DNA of 36,501 nucleotides from positions 1 to 36,501 of the forward strand of contig CAYRQP010000019.1 in NCBI GenBank assembly GCA_964426545.1, given 5' to 3'. Positions within the stretch are counted from its first letter, which is position 1, and each line of letters starts with the position of its first letter. Source of the DNA: CAYRQP01 sp964426545. Its GTDB lineage: Bacteria; Fermentibacterota; Fermentibacteria; Fermentibacterales; JCC-6. The position numbers and the translations under genes were made by a program. Of the stretch, positions 16,685 through 24,942 are shown in pieces. Below the pieces are notes generated by a model, which saw only the letters and a list, made by a program, of their open reading frames with translations, was not told where the DNA came from and made no database searches.

Positions 16685-18862
16685 TTGGTTAAGACTAAGA
16701 AGAGCGATAAGAAAAACAGTACTGAAAAGACACGGGTATATGAAATTGCCAGAGAATTCAATCTGTCCAGTGAAGCACTTATCAAAATATTATCCGAATT
16801 AAGTATAGTCGTAAAGAGTCACATGAGTGCACTGACTGATTCCCAGATTGTCAGTGTAAGGAAGAAGTTCGAAGAAGAGAAAGCAAAAGCAAAAACACAG
16901 ACTGCAAAGAAATCTCTAAAGCGTCGGAAAAAGAAAAAGAAGAAAGTAATCCGCGCAGAAGCAAAGAAGAAAGTGAAGACCACTCTTGCCAAAATGGACT
17001 CACAAACGGGTAAAAAGAGGAAGAAGGACAAGAGAAGATACAAGGAAGAAAAACAGGAAAAGCATCTCGAAAAAAATCTGGAATTAGAGAAAGTCCGTGC
17101 TGAGGAAGCAGGTACTGTAAAAATAACTGAGTACACCACCCCGTCTGAACTGTCAGACCTGATGGGGATAACCCTGAATGAGGTCATAGGCAAGTGTCTC
17201 GAACTTGGTGTTATGGCAACAGCAAACCAGAGGCTTGATGCGGAGACAATTGCCATTATTGCCGAAGAGTTTGGTTTCAAGGTTGAAACAGTCGGACGAT
17301 ATGGTGCTGAAGAACTGGAAGATGCACGCATGGATTCAGGTGGGAAAAAGCAGGATAGACCGCCGATTGTTACAGTCATGGGGCATGTTGACCACGGGAA
17401 AACTGCACTGCTCGACAGAATAAGAATGGCAAATGTCATTGAGTCGGAATCAGGCGGTATTACACAGCATATAGGTGCTTATGTCACTGAACTGCCCGGA
17501 GGAATGAAAATCACCTTCATAGATACGCCGGGGCACGAAGCATTCACGGCCATGCGCATGCGCGGCGCTCAGATTACTGACATAGTTATACTAGTGGTGG
17601 CGGCTGACAGCAGAGTGATGCCGCAGACACTCGAAGCTATCGATCATGCACGGTCTGCAGATGTTCCGATAATTGTTGCTATAACAAAAACAGACCTGTC
17701 GACTGCCAATACCGATTTCATCAAGCAGGACCTTGCTTCCAATAATGTTCTTATCGAAGACTGGGGTGGGGATATACTCTGTTCGGAGGTATCCGCTTTG
17801 AAGAATGAAAACATGAATGACCTGCTGGAAAAGATACTTCTTCAGGCTGAGATGATGGAACTCAAAGGGTGTCCTGACAGGTTGGCCAGGGGTACAATTC
17901 TTGAAGGTTCGATCGACCAGCGCAGGGGCATCGTGGTAAATGTGATAATCGAAGACGGCACATTGAATAAAGGTGACCATTTCATCGCAGGATATACAGG
18001 TGGAAGAGTGAAGGCAATTTTCGATGGACATGACAAGGAACTCGACAGCATCGGACCGGGTTACCCCGCACAGATACTCGGATGCAACGATGTCCCAGTA
18101 ACGGGTGAATCGATAATTGTCGTAGAGTCGGAAAGAAAAGTGAGAGACGTAACAAGACGCCGAAAAATAGTCCAAAGGGAGCGCGAACTCCATGCCCTGA
18201 AGAAAGTAACCCTCGAGGATTTCAGAGCATTTGCCACCGGAGAACGCAGCACACTGAATCTTGTTGTAAGGGCAGATGTTCAGGGAACAGCGGAAGCAAT
18301 CGAAGATATGCTTTTGAAGCTCAGATCTGATGAAGTCGATGTAAAGATTGTGCATAAGGGTGTCGGCGGAATAACAGAGACGGATGTTAACCTTGCAGTT
18401 GCGTCGTCAGCCGTAATCATTGGCTTTAGGGTTCGTCCTGACATACGCGCCCGCGAAAGCGCAAAAGAAAACAATATCGAGATAGCCATTTTCAGTGTCA
18501 TTCACAAGGTCGAGGAGACTGTCAAGCAGGCGTTATCAGGACTTCTTAAACCAACAGAAACCGAAGATTTCCTTGGTTCTGCTGAAGTGCGTGACACATT
18601 CAAGGTGCCTAAGGTGGGAATAATTGCTGGATCTTATGTGATTGCCGGGATCATCAGACGGAATGCAAGAGTCAGACTTGTCCGGGACGGTGTCGAACTC
18701 TGGTCGGGTAAGGTCAGCTCCCTCAAACACCTGAAGGACGACAAGAGAGAGATCAAGTCAGGATATGAATGCGGCATTGGTCTGGAAGGCTTCAACGACA
18801 TAAAACCGGGTGATGTAATAGAATCATTCGAGATCGTGTTCATCAAACGCGAGTTAGACTGA
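16685..18862 (+). CDS. infB: Translation initiation factor IF-2
   Basis: A 725-residue GTPase that places initiator tRNA on the 30S subunit and promotes subunit joining. The N-terminus (about 11-60) is an IF2-N type helical domain, followed by a very Lys/Arg-rich linker (about 65-135) and a second IF2-N segment (TPSELSDLMGITLNEVIGKC). The G domain starts near 225: G1 GHVDHGKTALLD at about 232-243, G3 DTPGHEAF near 279-286, and G4 reads ITKTD rather than the usual NKxD, a tolerated Thr variant. Domains II-IV follow, with VRADVQGTAEAIEDML and GFRVRPDIRA. TTG start at 16685 has GCAGGTAGGG just upstream. The ylxR and L7Ae-type genes that sit between nusA and infB in many bacteria are absent. Confidence 0.96.
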   Translation: MVKTKKSDKKNSTEKTRVYEIAREFNLSSEALIKILSELSIVVKSHMSALTDSQIVSVRKKFEEEKAKAKTQTAKKSLKRRKKKKKKVIRAEAKKKVKTTLAKMDSQTGKKRKKDKRRYKEEKQEKHLEKNLELEKVRAEEAGTVKITEYTTPSELSDLMGITLNEVIGKCLELGVMATANQRLDAETIAIIAEEFGFKVETVGRYGAEELEDARMDSGGKKQDRPPIVTVMGHVDHGKTALLDRIRMANVIESESGGITQHIGAYVTELPGGMKITFIDTPGHEAFTAMRMRGAQITDIVILVVAADSRVMPQTLEAIDHARSADVPIIVAITKTDLSTANTDFIKQDLASNNVLIEDWGGDILCSEVSALKNENMNDLLEKILLQAEMMELKGCPDRLARGTILEGSIDQRRGIVVNVIIEDGTLNKGDHFIAGYTGGRVKAIFDGHDKELDSIGPGYPAQILGCNDVPVTGESIIVVESERKVRDVTRRRKIVQRERELHALKKVTLEDFRAFATGERSTLNLVVRADVQGTAEAIEDMLLKLRSDEVDVKIVHKGVGGITETDVNLAVASSAVIIGFRVRPDIRARESAKENNIEIAIFSVIHKVEETVKQALSGLLKPTETEDFLGSAEVRDTFKVPKVGIIAGSYVIAGIIRRNARVRLVRDGVELWSGKVSSLKHLKDDKREIKSGYECGIGLEGFNDIKPGDVIESFEIVFIKRELD

Positions 18863-18875
18863 CAGACAGCAGATC

Positions 18876-19220
18876 ATGGATGAAAGAAGAAGAGCACATC
18901 TAGCTGAAGAGATAAGAGCTGTACTCTCAGAAGTGATTGTAAAGAGAGCATCGGACCCCAGGCTTCAGTTAATCACAATTACAAAGGTAAAACTGTCGCG
19001 TGATGCATCTCACGCCACAGTATTCTATTCGACCACGGGGTCTGAAGAAGATCGTACCGCGTCCACAGTAGCTGTAAAGCGTGCTTACGGATTTCTGCGT
19101 AAAGCTATTGCATCAGGCATTAGAATGAGAATTGTACCCGAACTCTCCTTTGTTCACGACAACACTGTCGAAGAGGGTGACAGGGTTATCGATATCATCA
19201 ACGGACTGGATGACAATTGA
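18876..19220 (+). CDS. rbfA: Ribosome-binding factor A
   Basis: A 114-residue KH-fold protein that binds immature 30S subunits and aids 16S rRNA 5'-end processing. Family features are the basic N-terminus RRRAHLAEEIRAVLSEVI, the SDPRLQLITITKVKLSRDAS segment near 28-47 (canonical 'DPRlgfvtVTrVevSpDl'), AKVFYS-like TVFYSTTGSEED, and the C-terminal RIVPELSFVHDNTVEEGDRV near 86-105. Located 13 bases after infB and overlapping truB by 4 bases (TTGA), exactly as in the conserved operon. Confidence 0.95.
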   Translation: MDERRRAHLAEEIRAVLSEVIVKRASDPRLQLITITKVKLSRDASHATVFYSTTGSEEDRTASTVAVKRAYGFLRKAIASGIRMRIVPELSFVHDNTVEEGDRVIDIINGLDDN

Positions 19221-20068
19221 CAGATACCGGGCGCACCTATCTTCTCAATAAATCAAGAGGCATTACTTCGAGAAAGGCTGCTGCAAAAGTTGCATCCTAC
19301 TGGAAATTCAAGAAGTACGGCCATGCAGGAACTCTCGACCCCGATGCAGAAGGACTCCTGATTGTACTGATGGGGAATGCTACCCGTTTGTCTCAATATC
19401 TGGTCTCACACAGAAAGCGGTACAGATTTACGCTTGTAGCGGGTATTGAAACAGATACTGATGACATGACGGGCAAGGTAATCAGTGAAAGCACATCAAA
19501 GGGAATTACACGAGATGACTTACTGAAGGTCATTCCCGGTTTCACAGGTGATATCACTCAAACTGTGCCTGCGTATTCAGCGGTAAAGATAGACGGTGTG
19601 AGATCGTATATGTTGGCAAGGAGCGGGTCTGCCATCGATACTCCGTCAAGACAGGTATGGACAGGTGACTGGAAAATCGGCGGAATAACAGAGAACAGAA
19701 TAGAACTGGAAGTATCCACAAGTTCGGGTACGTATGTGAGAGCACTCGCAAGGGATATAGGACGGGCTCTTGGAACATTTGGCACCGCCGATAGTATACT
19801 TCGGATTTCTATTGGAGAATTCGACATAGCGGAATCAGCCTCTGAGCCTGACAATCCGGATGCTCTTCTCGATATGGCTGAAACCCTGAGAGGTTATCGG
19901 CGAAGAATCCTGACACAGCCGGAAGTAATCGAGATAAAACACGGACGCACCATAGACTCCTGTAATGAAGAACCTGAAACAATTGCACTGAATGATGAGA
20001 ACGGCCTGCTGGTTGCAGTTGCGAAAACAGAAGGTCAAATTGTGAAACCTGTGTGCGTATTTCCATGA
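19217..20068 (+). CDS. truB: tRNA pseudouridine(55) synthase TruB
   Basis: A 283-residue enzyme that makes pseudouridine 55 in the T loop of tRNAs. The N-terminal YLLNKSRGITSRKAA and the catalytic motif GHAGTLDPDAEGLL are present; Asp41 in GTLDP is the nucleophilic aspartate. Other signatures are KRYRFTLVAGIETDTDDMTG and the QTVPAYSAVKIDGVRSYMLAR segment, and SSGTYVRALARDIG. The C-terminal region is short but of normal size. The TTG start overlaps rbfA by 4 bases and its stop overlaps ribF (ATGA). Confidence 0.95.
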   Translation: MTDTGRTYLLNKSRGITSRKAAAKVASYWKFKKYGHAGTLDPDAEGLLIVLMGNATRLSQYLVSHRKRYRFTLVAGIETDTDDMTGKVISESTSKGITRDDLLKVIPGFTGDITQTVPAYSAVKIDGVRSYMLARSGSAIDTPSRQVWTGDWKIGGITENRIELEVSTSSGTYVRALARDIGRALGTFGTADSILRISIGEFDIAESASEPDNPDALLDMAETLRGYRRRILTQPEVIEIKHGRTIDSCNEEPETIALNDENGLLVAVAKTEGQIVKPVCVFP

Positions 20069-20973
20069 CGAAGGACAGATTGGATATCACAGGTAAAACT
20101 CTGGCAATAGGCAGTTTCGATGGAATACACCTTGGTCACAGGTCAGTCCTGTGTACTGCATTGAAGCAAGATACCGATGCAGCGATGGTCTGTTTCGAAC
20201 CACTGCCAAGACAATATTTCGGGGGAGATTCATGGAGAAGACGGCTGACAACAATCGATGAGCGAAATGCAATACTGCATAAGATGGGCATTCCGCCTGC
20301 TGTTCTTCTGCCTTTCAATGAGGAGACAGTCGGACAGACTCCCGATGAATTTCTTTGCAGGCTCCTTGAAGAAACACGATTCAGGACACTTGTTGTCGGG
20401 TATGATTTTCATTTTGGACATGAAAGAAAGGGTACAGTAGCTCTCCTTAAAAGCTGGTGTAACACTTACAGGAGAAAAGTTATTATTTTACCATCCCTGG
20501 AGTCCGGTGGGATTCCGGTTAAGAGCGAAAGAATTAGAGGGCTTCTTGAAGCGGGAAAACTGAGTGAAGCAAACAGTCTTCTCGGATACTCCTATTTCGC
20601 CACAGGAGTTGTTGAAAGAGGCAGGGGTGTAGGCCGTCGTAATGGATTTCCTACACTGAACATAAGAGTCGCATGCAGCAAACTGCTTCCGCCGCCTGGA
20701 AGTTATGTTGGTGCTGTTAGACTCAGGGATAAGGAAACACCGCTTCCTGCTGCTTTGTTTGTACCAAAGGGTGCACAGGGGTACATCGAGGCACATCTAC
20801 CGGGTTGGTCCGGTTCATTTTATGGCAGGACTGTCACGGCAATCATATTCGAATGGTTGAGGGGTGTTGAAGATACGAAGAGTAAAGAAGTTCTCACAAA
20901 TCACATCGAAGGCGATGTCGAAAAAACAGAAATGAAGGCAAAAAGTCTTATCGAGAGGGAGGAATCCGATTAA
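20065..20973 (+). CDS. ribF: Bifunctional riboflavin kinase/FMN adenylyltransferase RibF
   Basis: A 302-residue enzyme that converts riboflavin to FMN and then FAD. The N-terminal nucleotidyltransferase domain begins LAIGSFDGIHLGHRSVL, carrying the HxGH ATP-binding motif, and has VVGYDFHFGHERKGT near 110-125. A degenerate 'SSTRIR' motif reads KSERIRGLLEAGKL. The C-terminal kinase domain contains GVGRRNGFPTLNIRV (canonical 'GFPTANI') and GSYVGAVRL. I chose ATG 20065, which forms an ATGA overlap with truB; an in-frame GTG at 20053 is possible but lengthens the overlap. FAD produced here would supply the ApbE enzyme encoded downstream. Confidence 0.94.
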   Translation: MTKDRLDITGKTLAIGSFDGIHLGHRSVLCTALKQDTDAAMVCFEPLPRQYFGGDSWRRRLTTIDERNAILHKMGIPPAVLLPFNEETVGQTPDEFLCRLLEETRFRTLVVGYDFHFGHERKGTVALLKSWCNTYRRKVIILPSLESGGIPVKSERIRGLLEAGKLSEANSLLGYSYFATGVVERGRGVGRRNGFPTLNIRVACSKLLPPPGSYVGAVRLRDKETPLPAALFVPKGAQGYIEAHLPGWSGSFYGRTVTAIIFEWLRGVEDTKSKEVLTNHIEGDVEKTEMKAKSLIEREESD

Positions 20974-21242
20974 TGGCTGTTACTAAGAAAATGAAAGAAA
21001 AGTGTGTAAAGAAATTTGGTGAAGATGAAAACGACACCGGAAAAACAGAGGTTCAGATTGCAATAATTACTGATAAAATTATAAATCTGACGGAACACAG
21101 AGACAAACACCCCAAGGACAATAACTGCATAAGGGGACTGCTCATGCTTATCGGGAAGAGAAGAAGGCTGCTCAATTATCTGACGAAAACAGATATCGAG
21201 CGTTACCGAGAAGTGATAAAGGACCTGAAACTGAGAAGATAG
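20973..21242 (+). CDS. rpsO: 30S ribosomal protein S15
   Basis: An 89-residue S15 that binds 16S rRNA at the central three-way junction. The hallmark segments are ENDTGKTEVQIAIITDKIINL near 17-37, LTEHRDKHPKDNNCIRGLL near 37-55 and the C-terminal GKRRRLLNYLTKTDIERYRE, ending LKLRR. Length is exactly that of the family. It shares one base with the ribF stop, has GAGAGGGAGG upstream as a strong ribosome-binding site, and is followed by the paired hairpins and pnp, the same order as in Escherichia coli. Confidence 0.97.
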   Translation: MAVTKKMKEKCVKKFGEDENDTGKTEVQIAIITDKIINLTEHRDKHPKDNNCIRGLLMLIGKRRRLLNYLTKTDIERYREVIKDLKLRR

Positions 21243-21254
21243 TACCAATGAATC

Positions 21255-21297
21255 TCCGGACCGACAGGACTGGTCCGGACAGCAGCGAAGAAGCTGC
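21255..21297 (+). promoter_or_regulatory. Tandem hairpins in the rpsO-pnp intergenic region
   Basis: Two perfect stems lie back to back. The first is TCCGGACC (21255-21262) pairing with GGTCCGGA (21272-21279) around a 9-base loop. The second is GCAGC (21282-21286) pairing with GCTGC (21293-21297) around GAAGAA. Neither has a T run, so they are not an intrinsic terminator. In E. coli the rpsO-pnp gap carries an RNase III-processed hairpin used in PNPase autoregulation; an equivalent role here is inference. Confidence 0.7.
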
Positions 21298-21323
21298 AGA
21301 ACTAAGGAGAAGTAAGGAAAAGA

Positions 21324-23420
21324 ATGATACAGATTGTTGAAAGAGAAATCGCAGGAAGAACACTTAAAATCGAGACCGGAAGAATGGCTAAACAGGCAAG
21401 CGGAGCGGTATATGTAACTTATGGAGGCTCAGCTGTTCTGGTAGCTGCTACTTCAGGGGGCTTGAGAGACTTACCATTCTTTCCCCTTACAATGGAATAC
21501 AGAGAAAAGACTTATGCAGCCGGAAAAATTCCCGGTGGATTCTTCAAACGTGAAGGAGCCCCCAGGGACAAGGAAAAACTTACTGCGAGGCTTATGGACA
21601 GACCTCTAAGACCACTTTTCCCGGATGGATACAAGTTCGAAACGCAGGTATACTGCATGGTTCTCAGTTCTGACGGAGAAAATGATCCGGCATTGCTTTC
21701 GATAGTGGGAGCATCAGCCGCACTCATGATTTCCGACATCCCGTGGGACGGTCCCGTCTCTTCTGTGAAAATAGGGAGAATCAACGGCGATTTCATAATA
21801 AACCCCACAGTCTCACAGAGCGAAGAGAGTGACCTCGATCTGGTTGTTGCCGTTCACGGCGGCGATGTCGTCATGCTTGAGGGTAATGCATCGGAACTTC
21901 CCGAAGATGTAATTCTCGAAGCAATCGAAACAGCATCCGAAGAAGTTGCGGAGATCACTGCAATGCAGATGGAACTTTACGAACTCTGTAAACAGGAAAA
22001 ACACAGTTTCGAGAAGTTCGAAATTCCTGTCGACATTCTCGAACATGTCAGGAAACAGGCTCTGCCGGCATTCGAAGCAGTTTACGGCAATGGAGAGAAG
22101 AATGCTCTGTCTGTAGCGGGAGACACAATAAAAGAAGAGTCATCTGATGCTTTCTCGGGAAAGATTGATGATGATTTTACCGAAGCTGACCTGAAAAAGT
22201 CAATATCAGAAGCTGTCTATCAGGTTGAAAAGGAATTCGTCAGAGATAAGATTCTTGTTCAGAAGATGAGATACGACAGGAGAGATGCCGCTGATGTTAG
22301 GAAGATCACATCGGAGATAGGTGTTCTTAAACGCCCGCACGGCTCTGCACTGTTCACACGGGGCGAAACGCAGGCCCTCATTACAGTAACTCTCGGTTCT
22401 GCCAATGATGAGCAGAGAATCGATGCACTTCTCGGTGATTACACAAAGAAGTTCATGCTGCATTATAATTTCCCTCCATTCAGTGTTGGTGAAGCCCGTC
22501 CTATAAGAGGACCGGGCCGCCGTGAAATAGGTCACGGTCATCTCGCTGAAGTAGCTATATCGAAAGTACTTCCCTCACCCGAAAAGGGTTTCGACTACAC
22601 CATAAGAATTGTATCGGAAATACTGGAATCGAACGGTTCTTCGAGTCAGGCAACAATATGCGGCGCTTCTCTTGCACTCATGAATGCAGGTGTACCCATA
22701 TCCGCACCGGTAGCTGGAGTTGCTCTTGGTCTTGTTGCGGATGGAGAAGACTATGTAATTCTCTCCGACATTGCCGGAGTCGAAGACCATCTTGGCGATA
22801 TGGACCTTAAGATTGCGGGTACAGGAAAGGGAATCACCGCAATTCAGATGGACCTCAAGGTCGAAGGCATATCATTGAAGATGCTGAAAGAAGCCATTGA
22901 AAGAGCAAGAGTCAACCGGAACACCATACTCGACAGCATGAATGAAGTGATCGATAAACCGAGCGATACAATGAGTGAATATGCACCGAAAGTTGTGTCT
23001 GTAATGATAGACACTGACAAGATCGGTAAACTCATCGGACCCGGCGGCAAAAATATCAGGGGTATCCAGGAAGAAACCGGTGTTGACATCAGTGTTGATG
23101 ATACAGGTAAAGTGACAATCATGTCAGACAACGGAGAAGCAGCTGACAGGGCTCTACTAATGGTAGAGGGCTCAGTCGGATCGGCAAAGATCGGAGTCAT
23201 CTATGACGGTGTTGTTGTAAATATCAGGGACTTTGGTGCATTTGTCGAAATCATGCCCGGAACAGATGGACTTCTTCACATCAGTCAGATCGTTGAAGAA
23301 CGGATAGATCGAGTGGAAGATGTCCTTAAGATGGGACAGAAGGTAAGGGTAAAGGTTAAGAGTATTCGTGATGACGGCAAGATAAACCTCATTATGAAGG
23401 GTATCGACCAGAACACTTAA
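21324..23420 (+). CDS. pnp: Polyribonucleotide nucleotidyltransferase (PNPase)
   Basis: A 698-residue phosphorolytic 3'-5' exoribonuclease of the degradosome type, working as a trimer. Two RNase PH domains flank a helical linker: the first includes YREKTYAAGKIPGGFFKREG near 54-73 and TARLMDRPLRPLFP, the second HYNFPPFSVGEARPIRGPGR near 380-399 and SSSQATICGASLALMNAGVP. The catalytic region LGDMDLKIAGT near 490 is conserved. A KH domain starts at GKLIGPGGKNIRGIQEETG near 566-584, and the final S1 domain has GVVVNIRDFGAFVEIMPGTD near 630-649. Length is typical. The leader carries two hairpins, suggesting RNase III/PNPase-type autocontrol. The stop shares one base with the dut ATG. Confidence 0.97.
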   Translation: MIQIVEREIAGRTLKIETGRMAKQASGAVYVTYGGSAVLVAATSGGLRDLPFFPLTMEYREKTYAAGKIPGGFFKREGAPRDKEKLTARLMDRPLRPLFPDGYKFETQVYCMVLSSDGENDPALLSIVGASAALMISDIPWDGPVSSVKIGRINGDFIINPTVSQSEESDLDLVVAVHGGDVVMLEGNASELPEDVILEAIETASEEVAEITAMQMELYELCKQEKHSFEKFEIPVDILEHVRKQALPAFEAVYGNGEKNALSVAGDTIKEESSDAFSGKIDDDFTEADLKKSISEAVYQVEKEFVRDKILVQKMRYDRRDAADVRKITSEIGVLKRPHGSALFTRGETQALITVTLGSANDEQRIDALLGDYTKKFMLHYNFPPFSVGEARPIRGPGRREIGHGHLAEVAISKVLPSPEKGFDYTIRIVSEILESNGSSSQATICGASLALMNAGVPISAPVAGVALGLVADGEDYVILSDIAGVEDHLGDMDLKIAGTGKGITAIQMDLKVEGISLKMLKEAIERARVNRNTILDSMNEVIDKPSDTMSEYAPKVVSVMIDTDKIGKLIGPGGKNIRGIQEETGVDISVDDTGKVTIMSDNGEAADRALLMVEGSVGSAKIGVIYDGVVVNIRDFGAFVEIMPGTDGLLHISQIVEERIDRVEDVLKMGQKVRVKVKSIRDDGKINLIMKGIDQNT

Positions 23421-23884
23421 TGGCGGATGATATGACCGTTGAAATTAAAGTGGAGATTCTCTGTCATGCAGGGGATCTTCCGCTTCCCGACAGGGCTACA
23501 GAAGGTTCGAGCGGCGTGGATATCATGGCGGCAATCGGACTCGGCAATGAACTCATCATTCAACCTTGGGAAACCGGGCTCATTCCGACAGGGTTGAAGG
23601 TTGCAATACCACCCGGTTATGAATGGCAGATAAGACCAAGGAGTGGGAACGCGCTAAAGCACTCTGTCACAGTTTTGAATACTCCCGGGACCATAGATTC
23701 AGATTACCGCGGTGAAGTGAAGATAATACTCGCAAATCTCGGTAGAACTCCCTTTGTAATCAGACACGGAGACAGAATAGCACAGGCGGTCCTTGCAGAA
23801 GTGCCTGTGCCTGAATTCACCATAGTCGATGAACTGCCGGGCACAGAGCGCGGAGAGGAGGGGTTCGGCCATTCTGGGAAATAA
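23420..23884 (+). CDS. dut: Deoxyuridine 5'-triphosphate nucleotidohydrolase (dUTPase)
   Basis: A 154-residue trimeric dUTPase that hydrolyses dUTP to dUMP and keeps uracil out of DNA. Conserved motifs: motif 1 EGSSGVDIMAA, motif 2 PRSGNALKHS region (WQIRPRSG), motif 3 VLNTPGTIDSDYRGEVKIIL, motif 4 GDRIAQAVLAEV, and the glycine-rich C-terminal arm RGEEGFGHSGK, where HS replaces the commoner ST. The first ATG overlaps the pnp stop by one base; ATG 23432 is an alternative. Its 3' end overlaps the next reading frame, whose ribosome-binding site lies inside this gene. Confidence 0.95.
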   Translation: MADDMTVEIKVEILCHAGDLPLPDRATEGSSGVDIMAAIGLGNELIIQPWETGLIPTGLKVAIPPGYEWQIRPRSGNALKHSVTVLNTPGTIDSDYRGEVKIILANLGRTPFVIRHGDRIAQAVLAEVPVPEFTIVDELPGTERGEEGFGHSGK

Positions 23885-24368
23885 GAACATCATCTATGTC
23901 TTCACTGCAATCGCAGGAATCCTGCTCTGTATCTCATGTGCTTATACACTTACCGGCAACCTGCCTGCACATCTTCAGACAATAATAGTAGTTCCTGCCC
24001 GAAGCCAGGTTGCCGAATACGGACTCGGACCCGATTTGACATCATATATTACCGAGGACTTTGTCAGCAACGGCAGGCTGGCAGTTGTTACTGCAGATGC
24101 ATCCTGCAAAGTTGAAAGCAAAATCACATCATGGGCGCGAACTCCGTATTCATATACTTCCTCGGAAGTAGTCGAAGAATACAAACTGCAGGTGAGAGTA
24201 GAAATCACGTTCACGGATATCATTGAAGACGAAGTGATATTAAACGGGGAAAATATAACCACATGGATAGTATATGACCCTTTGAATGAAACAGAATCAG
24301 ATGCCCACATCAGACTCTTACACTTGTCTGCAGAAGATATTGTGGACCGATGCCTTTCAGGCTGGTAG
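23829..24368 (+). CDS. LptE-like LPS-assembly lipoprotein
   Basis: A 179-residue exported protein resembling LptE, the outer-membrane lipoprotein that plugs the LptD barrel during lipopolysaccharide insertion. A hydrophobic segment ends in LLCISCAYTLTGNLPAHLQT, close to the family pattern 'CGYxLxGxxLPxHIKTI'. Then come YGLGPDLTSYITEDFVSNGR and the alternating strands of the small alpha/beta fold. The lipobox is degenerate (CISC). ATG 23829 overlaps dut by 56 bases and gives a long n-region. The sequence AGGAGGGG at 23856-23863 sits 7 bases before an in-frame ATT at 23871 and 10 before CTG 23874, so the real start may be one of these rare codons. Function is by family resemblance only. Confidence 0.7.
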   Translation: MNCRAQSAERRGSAILGNKNIIYVFTAIAGILLCISCAYTLTGNLPAHLQTIIVVPARSQVAEYGLGPDLTSYITEDFVSNGRLAVVTADASCKVESKITSWARTPYSYTSSEVVEEYKLQVRVEITFTDIIEDEVILNGENITTWIVYDPLNETESDAHIRLLHLSAEDIVDRCLSGW

Positions 24369-24371
24369 CAA

Positions 24372-24764
24372 GTGACTAGAGCAAGTTCAGGAGACCAGAG
24401 CAGTCTTACAACATTCTCTCTCATCATATTTGCACTTATCCTCGTATTCATAGTACTGGGATGGCAGGTGTATTCAATGTACTTTCGAGGACCTGCACAG
24501 GTAACCCGTTTTATGGAGATCATGTGCAGGAATGCAGGTCGGAACAGTTCTGTCGAAACAAAGAGAGTCAACCTTGTCGAACGCTGCTCCGCAGTCAGAA
24601 TCAGCGGGAATACTTCTGTCCACGGATTGAAGTATCAGGACTCTACCTACTTCGAAGGTACAACATTTACAATTGTCTATTCAGACACTCTTGAATTACC
24701 CGGCTTCCCATCGATAACTCACACTTTTCATGTCGGGAAAGACCTGGTGCTGATCGATGAGTAA
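24372..24764 (+). CDS. Uncharacterised single-pass membrane protein
   Basis: A 130-residue protein that I do not recognise. After a short polar N-terminus, residues about 13-36 form one strong transmembrane helix (FSLIIFALILVFIVLGWQVY); the remaining ~95 residues would be periplasmic. That part begins with a helical stretch (GPAQVTRFMEIMCRNAGR) and continues with strands ending HTFHVGKDLVLIDE. The architecture vaguely resembles DUF4845 or pilin-like envelope proteins, but no diagnostic motif is visible. The GTG start is 3 bases after the LptE-like stop, and its own stop overlaps the next small gene by 8 bases, so it belongs to the same transcription unit. Confidence 0.65.
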   Translation: MTRASSGDQSSLTTFSLIIFALILVFIVLGWQVYSMYFRGPAQVTRFMEIMCRNAGRNSSVETKRVNLVERCSAVRISGNTSVHGLKYQDSTYFEGTTFTIVYSDTLELPGFPSITHTFHVGKDLVLIDE

Positions 24765-24942
24765 GATGATTCAGCATTGGCGCGAGCGATATCCGAAGAG
24801 GAAAACAAGCGGCAAAGTAATTCTGTTCATTGTGCTTCTGCTTCTGGTCATATTCTTCATTACCCGGGCAGGTGTTCTTGTGGATGAGTTCGGAAAACTA
24901 TTCTTTGATACTCCTGAGAGTCAGGAGGAAGTGCAGGAATGA
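24757..24942 (+). CDS. Small single-pass membrane protein
   Basis: A 61-residue protein: a basic N-terminus (HWRERYPKRKTSGK), one transmembrane helix (VILFIVLLLLVIFFIT, about 22-37) and an acidic tail ending SQEEVQE. The positive-inside rule places the N-terminus in the cytoplasm. Reality is supported by the tight overlaps on both sides: ATG 24757 overlaps the upstream stop by 8 bases, and its stop overlaps the dipeptidase start (ATGA). No family is recognised; the shape is that of a small subunit or adaptor, which is conjecture. Confidence 0.65.
   Translation: MSKMIQHWRERYPKRKTSGKVILFIVLLLLVIFFITRAGVLVDEFGKLFFDTPESQEEVQE

Noticed and set aside
17591..18355. A 254-residue minus-strand open frame within infB
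   Set aside because: Fully antisense to the conserved GTPase and later domains of IF-2; rich in Cys and His in a way expected from reverse reading, with no family resemblance.
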